Positions 29,754 to 37,650 of a DNA stretch of 64,000 nt are shown in pieces. The notes beneath the pieces are model-generated. The model did not search any database, had not been told where the DNA came from, and saw only the letters and a program-made list of their open reading frames with translations. The DNA lies in the NCBI RefSeq assembly GCF_003555545.1, contig NZ_CP032157.1, positions 3,600,546 through 3,664,545 of the forward strand, in the 5' to 3' direction. The stretch is from Paraflavitalea soli (lineage in GTDB: Bacteria; Bacteroidota; Bacteroidia; Chitinophagales; Chitinophagaceae). A program made the translations under genes and the position numbers. Numbering within the stretch: position 1 is the first letter of the stretch; the number at the start of each line of letters is the position of its first letter.

Positions 29754-30323
29754 CTACTTCCCAGGCATCCGTAGCCCAGGTACGCCTTGCTTACCTTGTT
29801 GACATTCTTTGTGATACTCCCGCCTGAAGACCTTATCCCGCCTCCGCCATAGGAGCAATTCAAAAGATGGCTGTTCAGCAGGGATATTTTTAAATAAACC
29901 CTTGACGGTGGATCCCACCGCTGGCCTTGCCCGACGATAAGATGGCCTTAATACCGTTGAAGGAGCTTCCACAGACAGTTGCATCCCTCCGTATTTCGGG
30001 ACATATTTTTGGGCAAGCCATTCGATGATGTCCGTTTCATTCCACCCATATTTCAACCAGGTCATTACCTCTCCGGTGATCTTACAGCGGAGTGTATGTT
30101 TTTTATAGCGAAGTGGAACCAATGCATACACCTTCAATGCAATAGGCGAAGCTTTGGCTAACAAGGCGGCATATTGCATGGTCTTGCGAAAGGCGGGATC
30201 TTTCTTCACCCGCTTGCCGGTCAGCGAACTGCGGGAGCGTATATAGTACCTCCCAAACATGAAGTATACTGTTATAGGCCCGTAAGTGCCAATAAAAGAA
30301 GGTGCGGAAGTAAGCCTTGCCAT
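29754..30323 (-). CDS. Conserved-looking basic hypothetical protein, 189 aa
   Basis: The protein is strongly basic. Near the N-terminus it reads FGRYYIRSRSSLTGKRVKKD, followed by PAFRKTMQYAALLAKASPIA. Proteins with this pattern occur as unnamed hypotheticals in Bacteroidota; that is recollection and was not searched. The centre holds a YGWNETDIIEWLAQKYVPKY segment. There is no signal peptide or membrane segment. The positive charge and RSRSS motif would allow nucleic-acid binding, but no known domain is visible. A phased triple repeat lies 70-100 bp upstream of its start. Confidence 0.75.
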   Translation of the reverse strand: MARLTSAPSFIGTYGPITVYFMFGRYYIRSRSSLTGKRVKKDPAFRKTMQYAALLAKASPIALKVYALVPLRYKKHTLRCKITGEVMTWLKYGWNETDIIEWLAQKYVPKYGGMQLSVEAPSTVLRPSYRRARPAVGSTVKGLFKNIPAEQPSFELLLWRRRDKVFRREYHKECQQGKQGVPGLRMPGK

Positions 30324-30391
30324 AATATTCTTTTTCCTAAAGATAGAGCGTTGGCCTGGGTGATCAACAGGCAGCTAACACAAACGGTTAA

Positions 30392-30420
30392 GTTCTGTTA
30401 TATTCTGTCATATTCAGTTA
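30392..30420. promoter_or_regulatory. Three 10-bp phased repeats upstream of the gene at 29,754-30,323
   Basis: On the + strand the sequence reads TTCTGTTA, TATTCTGTCA, TATTCAGTTA, a near-identical motif every 10 bp (one helical turn). It lies 69-97 bp upstream of the - strand start. Such phasing suits a multimeric regulator or intrinsic bending. It is not assigned to a known factor. Confidence 0.35.
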
Positions 30421-30602
30421 AAAACAGCCATTTAAAGTCACATTTTAACAAGCGCCGGTACCCTCTCAGGACCGGGTTTGACAGGGGTCTTGTTCGGGAC
30501 ATGTTTGTACCAACACCGGAGATAAAGCGCATTTTATGCACCTGTGAAATGAATTGAATGCTGGCCTGGCTTGTTTTGGTTTTGAGTATGGTTTGGGGCG
30601 GC

Positions 30603-30767
30603 CTAAGCGGGTACCGAATGAGACCCGAACAAGGTACGACGCAGACCCACGCAAGACCCGAAGAAAAGCCCGCACACTCCCATTGCGGATAGGCTCACCA
30701 GCCATAGCCCGATAACCAGTAATACAAAATGCTGCTGAAGCTGCTGTTTAATAGATTGATCTTGCAT
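30603..30767 (-). CDS. Possible small membrane peptide, 54 aa
   Basis: An ATG at 30,767 (- strand) opens a 54-codon frame: a polar start (MQDQSIKQQLQQHF), then one hydrophobic stretch at about residues 15-41 (VLLVIGLWLVSLSAMGVCGL and on), and a basic C-terminus with RR. This is the plan of a single-pass small membrane protein. The 3' end runs through GGGTC-type short repeats, which weakens the case. No Shine-Dalgarno sequence or clear promoter is seen, and the stretch may be non-coding. Confidence 0.3.
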   Translation of the reverse strand: MQDQSIKQQLQQHFVLLVIGLWLVSLSAMGVCGLFFGSCVGLRRTLFGSHSVPA

Positions 30768-30872
30768 GCCATTCCTGTTTTAATCAGATGAAGGACATCA
30801 TTCTCTGCAGGAATGACCGTAATCCGGCCCTGATCGTGAAGTCGATAGATTGGCAGTAGAAAGTTAAGCTAT

Positions 30873-31301
30873 TTATTTTTGCTGTGGATCATAATTCACC
30901 ATCCACTTGATCCCAAACTTGTCCGTAAAGCTGCCATAATAAGCACCCCAGAACATATCTGCGATGGGCATTTCAACGGTGCCTCCGGCAGACAATCCAT
31001 TAAACAAATGATCCGCTTCTTCCCTGCTTACCGGATGCAGCGAAATATGCACATTATTTCCTACCACCAGATTATGGCCCATAGAAGGCATCGTGTCTGA
31101 ACCCATTAAAGTAGTGTGCGCATCGATCGGCAGGGAAATATGCATGATCCTGTTCTTCTCATCATCAGGAAGGTTCTCCGTACCCGGTGCTTCCCCTATT
31201 TTATGAATAGCCGGAAACTCCCCGCCAAATACAGACTTATAAAAATTAAAGGCTTCTTCGGTTTTACCGTCGAAGTTTAAATAAGGATTCATTTTAGCCA
31301 T
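30873..31301 (-). CDS. VOC superfamily (PhnB-like) protein, 142 aa
   Basis: A small cytosolic protein of the vicinal-oxygen-chelate/glyoxalase fold, PhnB-like branch. The typical opening MNPYLNFDGKTEEAFNFYKSVFGGEF is followed by MHISLPI, LMGSD, NNVHISLHP and a final WGAYYGSFTDKFGIKWMVNYD, the standard order of motifs. Length (142 aa) is normal for the family. Members include metal-dependent lyases, dioxygenases and resistance proteins, but PhnB-like ones mostly have no proven reaction. It lies alone on the - strand in the interrupting block, with an AT-rich leader. Confidence 0.92.
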   Translation of the reverse strand: MAKMNPYLNFDGKTEEAFNFYKSVFGGEFPAIHKIGEAPGTENLPDDEKNRIMHISLPIDAHTTLMGSDTMPSMGHNLVVGNNVHISLHPVSREEADHLFNGLSAGGTVEMPIADMFWGAYYGSFTDKFGIKWMVNYDPQQK

Positions 31302-31393
31302 AACAATAGTTTTAGATTCTGCAAATAAGGCATTTATTATGAACTAAGGAGTTTTTGTGAATGGCTTATTTATTAAAAATAGAAGTTCTGATT

Positions 31394-31420
31394 TTGACTA
31401 TTGCTCACAATCGCTATAAT
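31394..31420 (+). promoter_or_regulatory. Candidate E. coli-like promoter (TTGACT / TATAAT)
   Basis: TTGACT (31,394-31,399) and TATAAT (31,415-31,420) lie 137 bp before the DUF3800 start with a 15-bp spacer, short of the preferred 17. This sigma-70 form is unlike Bacteroidota promoters and may be chance in AT-rich DNA or a trace of foreign origin. Confidence 0.3.
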
Positions 31421-31556
31421 ATCAGCCTGTTCGTTATATTTGCTATCCATTCGCACCAACCACCAGCTAACAGTCTCCCCGGATCAAACTAATATTGAAT
31501 TCTTGTCGTTGCAGACGTTCCTGCAACATAAAAATGCTATAACCAATATACTATTA

Positions 31557-32279
31557 ATGACTGAAGCTATTAAGCGTTATCTGTTCATCGACGAAAGTGG
31601 TGATCCGGTTTTTTATGGCAACCGCAAGAAACTACTGATTGGTACAACAGGTTTTCAGCCCTATCTCATTCTTGGAATGATTGAGACTGTCGATAGGAAA
31701 TCTTTACGCAAGTCTGTCGTAAACTTTATGGACAATATTAAGGCCGACAATCTTTATAACTCAATTGCTTCGGTCACAAATGAAAAAGGCTGGTATGTTC
31801 ATGCTCGGGGAGATCACCCTGAAATCAGAGCAAAATTCTTTGAGTTGCTTCGTAACCTGCAAGGATATCAGGCTCATGTCGTAATAGCCAAAAAGAATAT
31901 TGACATATTCAACCGAAAGCACAACAATAACCCTGCTGAGTTTTATTTTGATGTTTTACACCATTTACTTAACGGCCGGCTAAATAACAGCAGCCATCAT
32001 TATAACTTATATCTTTCACAAAGAGGCAACAATACGCTGCACCGTTTTCAAAATGCTGTCGCCAAAGCGCTGCATGCAGATGAAACTAAAACCTATGTCA
32101 ACATGCCCTGCCATCTTGAGATTGTACCAGCTATCGAAATGCCGGAATTCAGCATCATTGATTATCTCATATGGGCAATACAACGAAAATTATTACAAGG
32201 TGAAAATCGCTTTTTTAACGCAGTGAAAGATAAATTCCTAACAATTGTGGATCTATATAATGAGGATATAAAAAACTAA
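31557..32279 (+). CDS. DUF3800 domain protein, 240 aa
   Basis: The ATG at 31,557 was chosen because the conserved opening RYLFIDESGD begins seven residues later. An in-frame TTG upstream at 31,401 would add an unrelated hydrophobic extension. FIDESGD, the central HHYNLYLSQRGN and the C-terminal FSIIDYLIWAIQRKL are the pattern of DUF3800, with acidic residues that have prompted suggestions of a nuclease-like fold. The biochemical role is unproven. By eye it is clearly richer in A+T than the permeases around it, and it ends the block that interrupts the array, so it may be a recent arrival. Confidence 0.85.
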   Translation: MTEAIKRYLFIDESGDPVFYGNRKKLLIGTTGFQPYLILGMIETVDRKSLRKSVVNFMDNIKADNLYNSIASVTNEKGWYVHARGDHPEIRAKFFELLRNLQGYQAHVVIAKKNIDIFNRKHNNNPAEFYFDVLHHLLNGRLNNSSHHYNLYLSQRGNNTLHRFQNAVAKALHADETKTYVNMPCHLEIVPAIEMPEFSIIDYLIWAIQRKLLQGENRFFNAVKDKFLTIVDLYNEDIKN

Positions 32280-32450
32280 AAAATCCTGTCGCCCCCGTGC
32301 CAATACTGGCAACACCCATCTGGGATGAGATATGTAAGCGAAGAACTTTTTAGCACCATAAAGATACGTTTTTATCCTAAAACAGCGACAAGCCACCAGC
32401 CTTCGCTTTCAAACCCATCTTCCCGACCTCCCGTCTTCCGGGCTTTCTTC

Positions 32451-32497
32451 TGTATCAAAACCGGACAGTTTTTGTATCGGAAACGAACTACTTCGTA
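32451..32497 (+). promoter_or_regulatory. Putative upstream control site, copy B
   Basis: The sequence matches 2926-2972 in register over 47 bp. It has two direct TGTATC-led units 22 bp apart (TGTATCAAAACCGGACA at 32,451 and TGTATCGGAAACGAACT at 32,473), then the dyad ACGAA-N4-TTCGT (32,483-32,496). It lies about 190 bp before the permease start. Conservation in two otherwise unrelated gaps supports a shared regulator. Confidence 0.6.
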
Positions 32498-32650
32498 TGG
32501 GGAATACCTCATAGCCCGTTGTTAATCATGCTCCTACGTTCTGGCATGTGTTTGCCATACTACCCGCAGGCTCCCAAACGGCTGGGGAAAGTATAGCCAT
32601 GAAAATATACCGCCCTTAATGCAACATAAAGCCGTTCGGGGAGCCTATTA

Positions 32651-32667
32651 GTTTAACATTGTTAAAC
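32651..32667. promoter_or_regulatory. Operator-like palindrome GTTTAAC-ATT-GTTAAAC
   Basis: Seven-base perfect arms surround a 3-bp centre, 20 bp before the ATG of the permease at 32,688. A repressor bound here would cover the ribosome-loading region or promoter. A shorter GTTTAAAC palindrome (3062-3069) occupies a similar place before the permease at 3078. No regulator is assigned. Confidence 0.4.
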
Positions 32668-32687
32668 TATTTAAACGAAAAACTTAT

Positions 32688-35138
32688 ATGATCAGGAACT
32701 ACTTAAAATTGGCCTTTCGTAATGTCAGGAAGCACAAAGCCTTCTCCCTGATCAATATTTTGGGGCTGGCCGTTGGCATCAGCGCTTCCCTCGTCATTTA
32801 CCTGATCGTTCAGTATGAGTTTAGTTTCGACCGCTTTCACAAGGATGGAGACCGCATCTACCGCGTCGTTTCCAGCCTCGATTTCTCAGGCGCGCATTAC
32901 GACAACAGTTCCGTGCCTGCTCCCCTGGCGGCGGCGGCCGGCACCAGTATAACCGGCCTGGAAAACACCGCGGCCATCTTTACCACGTATGATCCTAAGG
33001 TGAGCATCAGCAAAGGCAACAACCAAAAGCCCGAAGTATTCAAGGCCAGGAAAGGCGTCGTCTTTACCGACCAGCAGTATTTTAACCTGGTCACCTACCA
33101 ATGGATGGCCGGCTCGCCCGATGTGCTCAAGGAACCCTACAAAGTAGTGTTGACCGAAAGCCGCGCCAAAGAATATTTCCCGTTTGCCGATCCTACCCGC
33201 GCTGTAGGACAACTAATGAGCTATGATGACAGCATTGAGGTAACCGTGGCCGGTATCGTAAAAGACCTGCAGGAAACCACCGACCTTAACTTTAAAGAAT
33301 TTATTGCTACTGCTACCATTCCTGCCAGCAAGCTGGAGAACAACTATAGCTGGACCACCTGGAACAATTATTTTGGCAACTCCCAGCTATTAGTAAAGCT
33401 TAAGAAAGGAGTCTCGCCCCAACAAACAGCCGCACAGATCAACGCCCTGGTAGCCAGCCATGCACCCAATAGCAGCGGCGTCAGCACAAAGCAGCTTTTA
33501 CAGCCGTTGAATGATCTGCACTTCAACGACAAGTACGATATTTTTGGGGAGCGCCGGGCCCACAAGCCTACCCTTTACGGATTGCTGGTGGTGGCAGCCT
33601 TCCTGCTGATATTAGGATGCATCAATTTTATCAACCTTACCACCGCACAGTCGGTTCAGCGGGCCAAAGAAACAGGTATCCGCAAGACCATGGGCAGCAC
33701 ACGGACACAACTGATAGCCCAGTTCATGAGTGAAACACTGGCCCTCACCATCACTGCTACCCTGCTGTCCATTGCCCTCATCCCTTTACTGCTGAAAGCA
33801 TTTTCAGACAATATCCCCGAAGCCATCACCTTCAGCCGCCTGTTCCAGCCCAATATTATAGCCTTCATGATTGCCCTGGTATTCGTCGTGAGCCTGCTGG
33901 CCGGGTTCTACCCATCCCTGGTACTATCAGGTTTCAAACCTGTACTGGTATTGAAAAACCAGGCTTTCAGCAACAGCGGCAAGACCAGGAGCGCCTGGCT
34001 GCGCAAAACATTGACCGTATCTCAATTCATCATAGCCCAGTTCTTCATCATCGGCACCCTGATGGTAGCCAAACAAATACATTTTTCCCTCAACAAAGAC
34101 CTGGGCTACCGCAAAGACGCCGTTGTTAATTTCACCATTCCCTGGCGCGAGAGCAGCCTTTCTAAAAAGCAGGTACTCCTCCAGAAATTGAAAAGCATTC
34201 CCGAAATCCAAATGGTTACCCTCAGCGGTATTCCACCTGCTTCAAAAGGCACCACCTCCTCTACCCTCACCCTCGATGATGGCAAAAAGGCCATCGAGAA
34301 AATGACAGAGATCAGGCTGGGGGATGCTGCCTACTTCGACCTCTATAAGATCAAACTGGTGGCCGGCCAAATGCTGCAGCCCAGCGATACCGTTCGTAAA
34401 GAATACCTGGTCAATGAAACATTTGCCCGGGAGATGGGATTTGCCAATCCTGCTGATATTATTGGCAAACACATCCAGCGGCGCGACAAAACATTGCTGC
34501 CCATTGTAGGTGTAGTAGCCGATTTTCATACCAAGTCCCTGCATACCAATATTGCCCCCCTGGTATTTACGGCCAAAAGCGAGGAATGCAATACCTTCCA
34601 TATCCTGCTCCCTCCACAGGAAGCAGGCAGCAATACCTGGAAGAATGCTTTTGCCAAATTAGACAAGGCCCTGAAAGAAGTATTTCCCGAAAGGACTTTT
34701 GAATATCAGTTCTTTGATGAGCAGATAGCCGATTTCTATAAGACAGAACAAAACACTTCCCGCTTATTGACCTGGGCCAGCGGTCTGGCCGTATTCATCA
34801 GTTGCCTCGGACTGTTGGGCCTGGTGATCTATACCACCCACCAGCGGGTAAAGGAAATAGGCGTACGCAAAGTGTTGGGCGCTTCTGTAACTCAGCTCGT
34901 ATCCCTGCTGTCTAAAGATTTCATAGTGCTGGTTATTGTAGCCTTCGTGATCACCGCGCCCCTGTCGTGGTGGGCCGTTAACACCTGGCTGCAAAATTTT
35001 GCTTATCGTACGTCAATGCCCTGGTGGATATTTGCTTCCGGCGGAGCCATTATGCTCATCATTGCATTGATAACACTCAGCATACAAACTTTCCGCTCCG
35101 CACTGGCCAACCCGGTGAAGGCGTTGAGAAGCGAGTAG
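32688..35138 (+). CDS. FtsX/MacB-type ABC transporter permease (816 aa), twin of the gene at 5494
   Basis: It has the double-MacB layout, N-terminus MIRNYLKLAFRNVRKHK, signatures KETGIRKTMGST (327) and KEIGVRKVLGAS (722), and tail NPVKALRSE. It resembles the permease at 5494-7950 across its length: shared GISASLVIYL, PVLVLKNQAFSN and FFDEQIADFY, and the same extra length in the first periplasmic domain. It opens the second part of the array after the interruption and carries control site B in its leader. Palindrome R5 follows. Confidence 0.95.
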   Translation: MIRNYLKLAFRNVRKHKAFSLINILGLAVGISASLVIYLIVQYEFSFDRFHKDGDRIYRVVSSLDFSGAHYDNSSVPAPLAAAAGTSITGLENTAAIFTTYDPKVSISKGNNQKPEVFKARKGVVFTDQQYFNLVTYQWMAGSPDVLKEPYKVVLTESRAKEYFPFADPTRAVGQLMSYDDSIEVTVAGIVKDLQETTDLNFKEFIATATIPASKLENNYSWTTWNNYFGNSQLLVKLKKGVSPQQTAAQINALVASHAPNSSGVSTKQLLQPLNDLHFNDKYDIFGERRAHKPTLYGLLVVAAFLLILGCINFINLTTAQSVQRAKETGIRKTMGSTRTQLIAQFMSETLALTITATLLSIALIPLLLKAFSDNIPEAITFSRLFQPNIIAFMIALVFVVSLLAGFYPSLVLSGFKPVLVLKNQAFSNSGKTRSAWLRKTLTVSQFIIAQFFIIGTLMVAKQIHFSLNKDLGYRKDAVVNFTIPWRESSLSKKQVLLQKLKSIPEIQMVTLSGIPPASKGTTSSTLTLDDGKKAIEKMTEIRLGDAAYFDLYKIKLVAGQMLQPSDTVRKEYLVNETFAREMGFANPADIIGKHIQRRDKTLLPIVGVVADFHTKSLHTNIAPLVFTAKSEECNTFHILLPPQEAGSNTWKNAFAKLDKALKEVFPERTFEYQFFDEQIADFYKTEQNTSRLLTWASGLAVFISCLGLLGLVIYTTHQRVKEIGVRKVLGASVTQLVSLLSKDFIVLVIVAFVITAPLSWWAVNTWLQNFAYRTSMPWWIFASGGAIMLIIALITLSIQTFRSALANPVKALRSE

Positions 35139-35147
35139 TGGAAGACC

Positions 35148-35232
35148 AGCTGCGAGCTGTGAGCTTCGAGCTACGAGCTAAATACAAAAAAGGCATTCGA
35201 AGCAAAGGGCTCGCAGCTCGAAGCTCGAAGCT
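35148..35232 (+). repeat. Heptad palindrome R5
   Basis: This is the cleanest copy. The left heptads are AGCTGCG, AGCTGTG, AGCTTCG, AGCTACG, followed by AGCTAAATACA. The right heptads are GGCTCGC, AGCTCGA, AGCTCGA, then AGCT. It begins 10 bp after the permease stop and ends 13 bp before the next start. It contains no stop codon in the frame of the next gene, so the downstream frame reads back through it. Confidence 0.85.
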
Positions 35233-35245
35233 AAAAAATAAACAA

Positions 35246-37639
35246 ATGATTCGTAACTACCTTAAAATAGCGGTCCGCAACCTGATGAGGAACAAAGTAT
35301 TTTCCTTCATCAATATCTTTGGCCTGGGCCTTAGCATGGCTGTATGCCTGCTGGTGATCCTGCATGTGAAAGACCAGCTGAGCTATGATAAGTTTCACCC
35401 GCAGCCCGGTCGCACCTATCGCATCATCAGCAATATCACCAACAAGGAAGGCAATACCAGTACCTTTGCCAGCACACCCCTGCCTCTTGCAGACAAGCTG
35501 GCGACCGACTTTTCCCTGATCGAGCACCTCACCCGGATCTATCCCGTTGATGCCAATGCAACCAATGGCGTCAAGGAATTGCGCTTACACCAGGCTTTTA
35601 CCGACAGCAACTTTTTCAACATATTTGGCTATACCCTGCAATCCGGCAATAGCCATACCGCTTTAACCTCACCCAACAGCATTGTACTGAGCAAAGAAAT
35701 AGCAGAGAAGTTCTTTGGCAATTCCAATGCCATGGGACAGGTATTGACTTTTAGCGAACTGGGCGATTTCAGGGTTACCGGTGTCATGAATAAACCAGCC
35801 GGCAAATCACATGTGGAGAAAGACGCCTACCTGTCCATGAGTTCCGTTCCCCTGCTGGAGAAAACAGGTAAACTGTCTGCCAAACTGCGGCAATGGAACA
35901 ATATCACCGATGCCTATACCTACGTGGTGCTTAAACCGCAGGTAAAGGAGAAGCAGCTTAGCCAGGCCGTTACTACCATTTCAAAAGACCTGGTAAAACA
36001 AAGCACCCTCACAGGAAAAGAGAACTATGCTTTTTCTGTACAGCCCCTCAACAAGATCATACTGAGCGAGGAAATGAACGCGCCCCTGGGCAATACCGGC
36101 TCACGCGGCAAAGTGATAGCAGAAATAGTGATTGCCTTAATCATTCTCTTATCAGCCTGTTTCAATTATACCAACCTGTCCGTAGCCCGCTCCCTCAAAA
36201 GAGGCAAGGAAGTGGGCATCCGCAAAGTATCAGGCGCCGTCCGCTCACAGGTGTTTACCCAGTTCGTCATTGAATCCCTGTTAACAGCCTTTTTGGCCCT
36301 CGTACTGGCCTGGCTGATGCTCAATATCATGAAGGGACAACCCTTCGCCCGTGAAATAACATCCGCCGATGAGCTCATCCTGGATGCAGGCACCTGCGTG
36401 TGGTTCCTCCTGTTCAGCCTGTTTGCGGGCTTACTCGCAGGTGTATTACCCGCCTGGGCCCTCTCTTCCTTTAAACCTGTTGAGGTATTAAAGAACCTCT
36501 CTACCGTAAAATTATTCCTGGGCAATAACTTCCGGAAAAGCCTCATCGTAGTACAGTTCACCCTGTCACTCGTGGCCACCATATTTACACTTACCTTTTT
36601 CCGCCAGTTCGACTATATGGACAATGCCGATCCCGGGTACAGGCAGGATCACGTCATCTCCATTCCCCTGGCCGCAGCCGGTCAGCCTTTACTGAAGCAT
36701 GAGCTGGAGCAACTGAACGGTGTAACCAGCGTAGCAGCCATTTCCACCCTGCCTGGCAGGGAAGTGACCGGCCGCACAAGGGTGAGGTCCCAACCCGGCG
36801 CCGAACCCATTGCCATGGACTATTATTTTGCCGATCCCGGTATCTTCAATACCCTCCACCTGTCATTACTGGCGGGTACCAGCTTTCCACAGCAGGCCGA
36901 TAGTGCACAGGCCGAGCAATACATTGTCCTCAACGAGCTGGCTTTGCAGCCCCTGCACATCACATCCCCCCAGGCAGCCATCGGCAAAAGCATCTGGATA
37001 GACGATAGCGTGCAGGTACAGATAGCCGGTGTAATGAAAAACTTTTCTCATCGCGGCCTGGCCGTACCCTTTATACCCCTGGTGATGCGCCAAAAGCCGG
37101 CAGCTTATCATTACCTGGTGGTTAGTACCGCCACTGCCTTACCCGCCAGCTTTCTCAAATCAGTAGAAAGCACCTGGAAAAAACAATTCCCCAACCAGCC
37201 TTTTGAAGGAAAATGGTTGCGCGAAGACTGGGCAGGCGGCAACAAAGTCAATGGTACCGTGGGTATGCTGGGTTTCCTTACCCTGATCACCATTACCATT
37301 GCCTCCCTGGGTTTATTGGGTATGGTGATCTATAGCACCGAAACCCGCCGCAAGGAGATCGGTATCCGCAAAGTAATGGGCGCCAGCATCGCCATCATCA
37401 TGGCCCTCCTGAGCAGGAGCTTCCTGAAACTGCTGCTCATTGCCGGTTGTATAGCCTTACCTATTGGCTACTTGCTGGGTTTCTTCTTTTTAAACATATT
37501 TGCAAACCGGATCACCATAGGCGTAGACATATTACTGATCAGCTTTGCAGTTATGCTATTGATCGCATTAATGACTATTATTACGCAAATTTACCGGGTG
37601 GCAGCAGCCAATCCCGTCAATAGCCTGAGAAGCGAATAG
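35246..37639 (+). CDS. FtsX/MacB-type ABC transporter permease (797 aa), last of the array
   Basis: The ATG at 35,246 gives MIRNYLKIAVRNLMRNK, aligned with all paralogues. The frame is open upstream to 35,024 only because it reads through palindrome R5 and the previous gene, so that extension is rejected. Signatures are KEVGIRKVSGAV (321) and KEIGIRKVMGAS (703); the tail is NPVNSLRSE. The C-terminal membrane block is more diverged (SRSFLKLLLIAGCIALPIGY), lacking the WWxMxxWLQxFAYR motif of its relatives. It is separated from the ATPase gene by R6. Confidence 0.94.
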   Translation: MIRNYLKIAVRNLMRNKVFSFINIFGLGLSMAVCLLVILHVKDQLSYDKFHPQPGRTYRIISNITNKEGNTSTFASTPLPLADKLATDFSLIEHLTRIYPVDANATNGVKELRLHQAFTDSNFFNIFGYTLQSGNSHTALTSPNSIVLSKEIAEKFFGNSNAMGQVLTFSELGDFRVTGVMNKPAGKSHVEKDAYLSMSSVPLLEKTGKLSAKLRQWNNITDAYTYVVLKPQVKEKQLSQAVTTISKDLVKQSTLTGKENYAFSVQPLNKIILSEEMNAPLGNTGSRGKVIAEIVIALIILLSACFNYTNLSVARSLKRGKEVGIRKVSGAVRSQVFTQFVIESLLTAFLALVLAWLMLNIMKGQPFAREITSADELILDAGTCVWFLLFSLFAGLLAGVLPAWALSSFKPVEVLKNLSTVKLFLGNNFRKSLIVVQFTLSLVATIFTLTFFRQFDYMDNADPGYRQDHVISIPLAAAGQPLLKHELEQLNGVTSVAAISTLPGREVTGRTRVRSQPGAEPIAMDYYFADPGIFNTLHLSLLAGTSFPQQADSAQAEQYIVLNELALQPLHITSPQAAIGKSIWIDDSVQVQIAGVMKNFSHRGLAVPFIPLVMRQKPAAYHYLVVSTATALPASFLKSVESTWKKQFPNQPFEGKWLREDWAGGNKVNGTVGMLGFLTLITITIASLGLLGMVIYSTETRRKEIGIRKVMGASIAIIMALLSRSFLKLLLIAGCIALPIGYLLGFFFLNIFANRITIGVDILLISFAVMLLIALMTIITQIYRVAAANPVNSLRSE

Positions 37640-37650
37640 CGGAGGAAGGC

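Larger units (their letters stand above)
30324..30872. other. Intergenic stretch, about 550 bp
   Basis: Apart from the phased repeats (30,392-30,420) and the possible small peptide (30,603-30,767), this stretch holds short G/C-rich repeats. GGGTCTTGTTCGGG at 30,485-30,498 recurs in reverse complement as GACCCGAACAAGG near 30,622 and GACCCGAAG near 30,655. Nothing else was recognised. Confidence 0.5.
32280..32687. other. Leader region of the second permease block, about 400 bp
   Basis: No credible gene is seen; the 66-codon frame at 32,325 has no coding features. It contains control site copy B (32,451-32,497), a short dyad TGGCA-N6-TGCCA near 32,541-32,556, and a perfect-arm palindrome at 32,651-32,667. 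GG-N10-GC at 32,584-32,597 has sigma-54 spacing, but the flanking bases are poor. Confidence 0.55.

Noticed and set aside
30466-30705. 79-codon frame on the - strand
   Set aside because: Composed mainly of short-repeat translations (Arg/Ser/Pro rich). The overlapping 54-codon frame is the better candidate.
31401-31556. TTG-initiated extension of the DUF3800 protein
   Set aside because: It adds a hydrophobic stretch before the conserved FIDESGD opening. The ATG at 31,557 fits the family start.
32325-32525. 66-codon frame in the leader of the permease at 32,688
   Set aside because: It overlaps control site B, has no coding character and no start context.
32541-32556. Sigma-54 promoter TGGCATGTGTTTGCC
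   Set aside because: The spacing between GG and GC is 9 rather than the required 10 bases; it is better read as a short dyad.
35024-35245. 74-codon N-terminal extension of the permease at 35,246
   Set aside because: It reads through the previous gene's end and palindrome R5. All paralogues begin at the equivalent of the ATG at 35,246.
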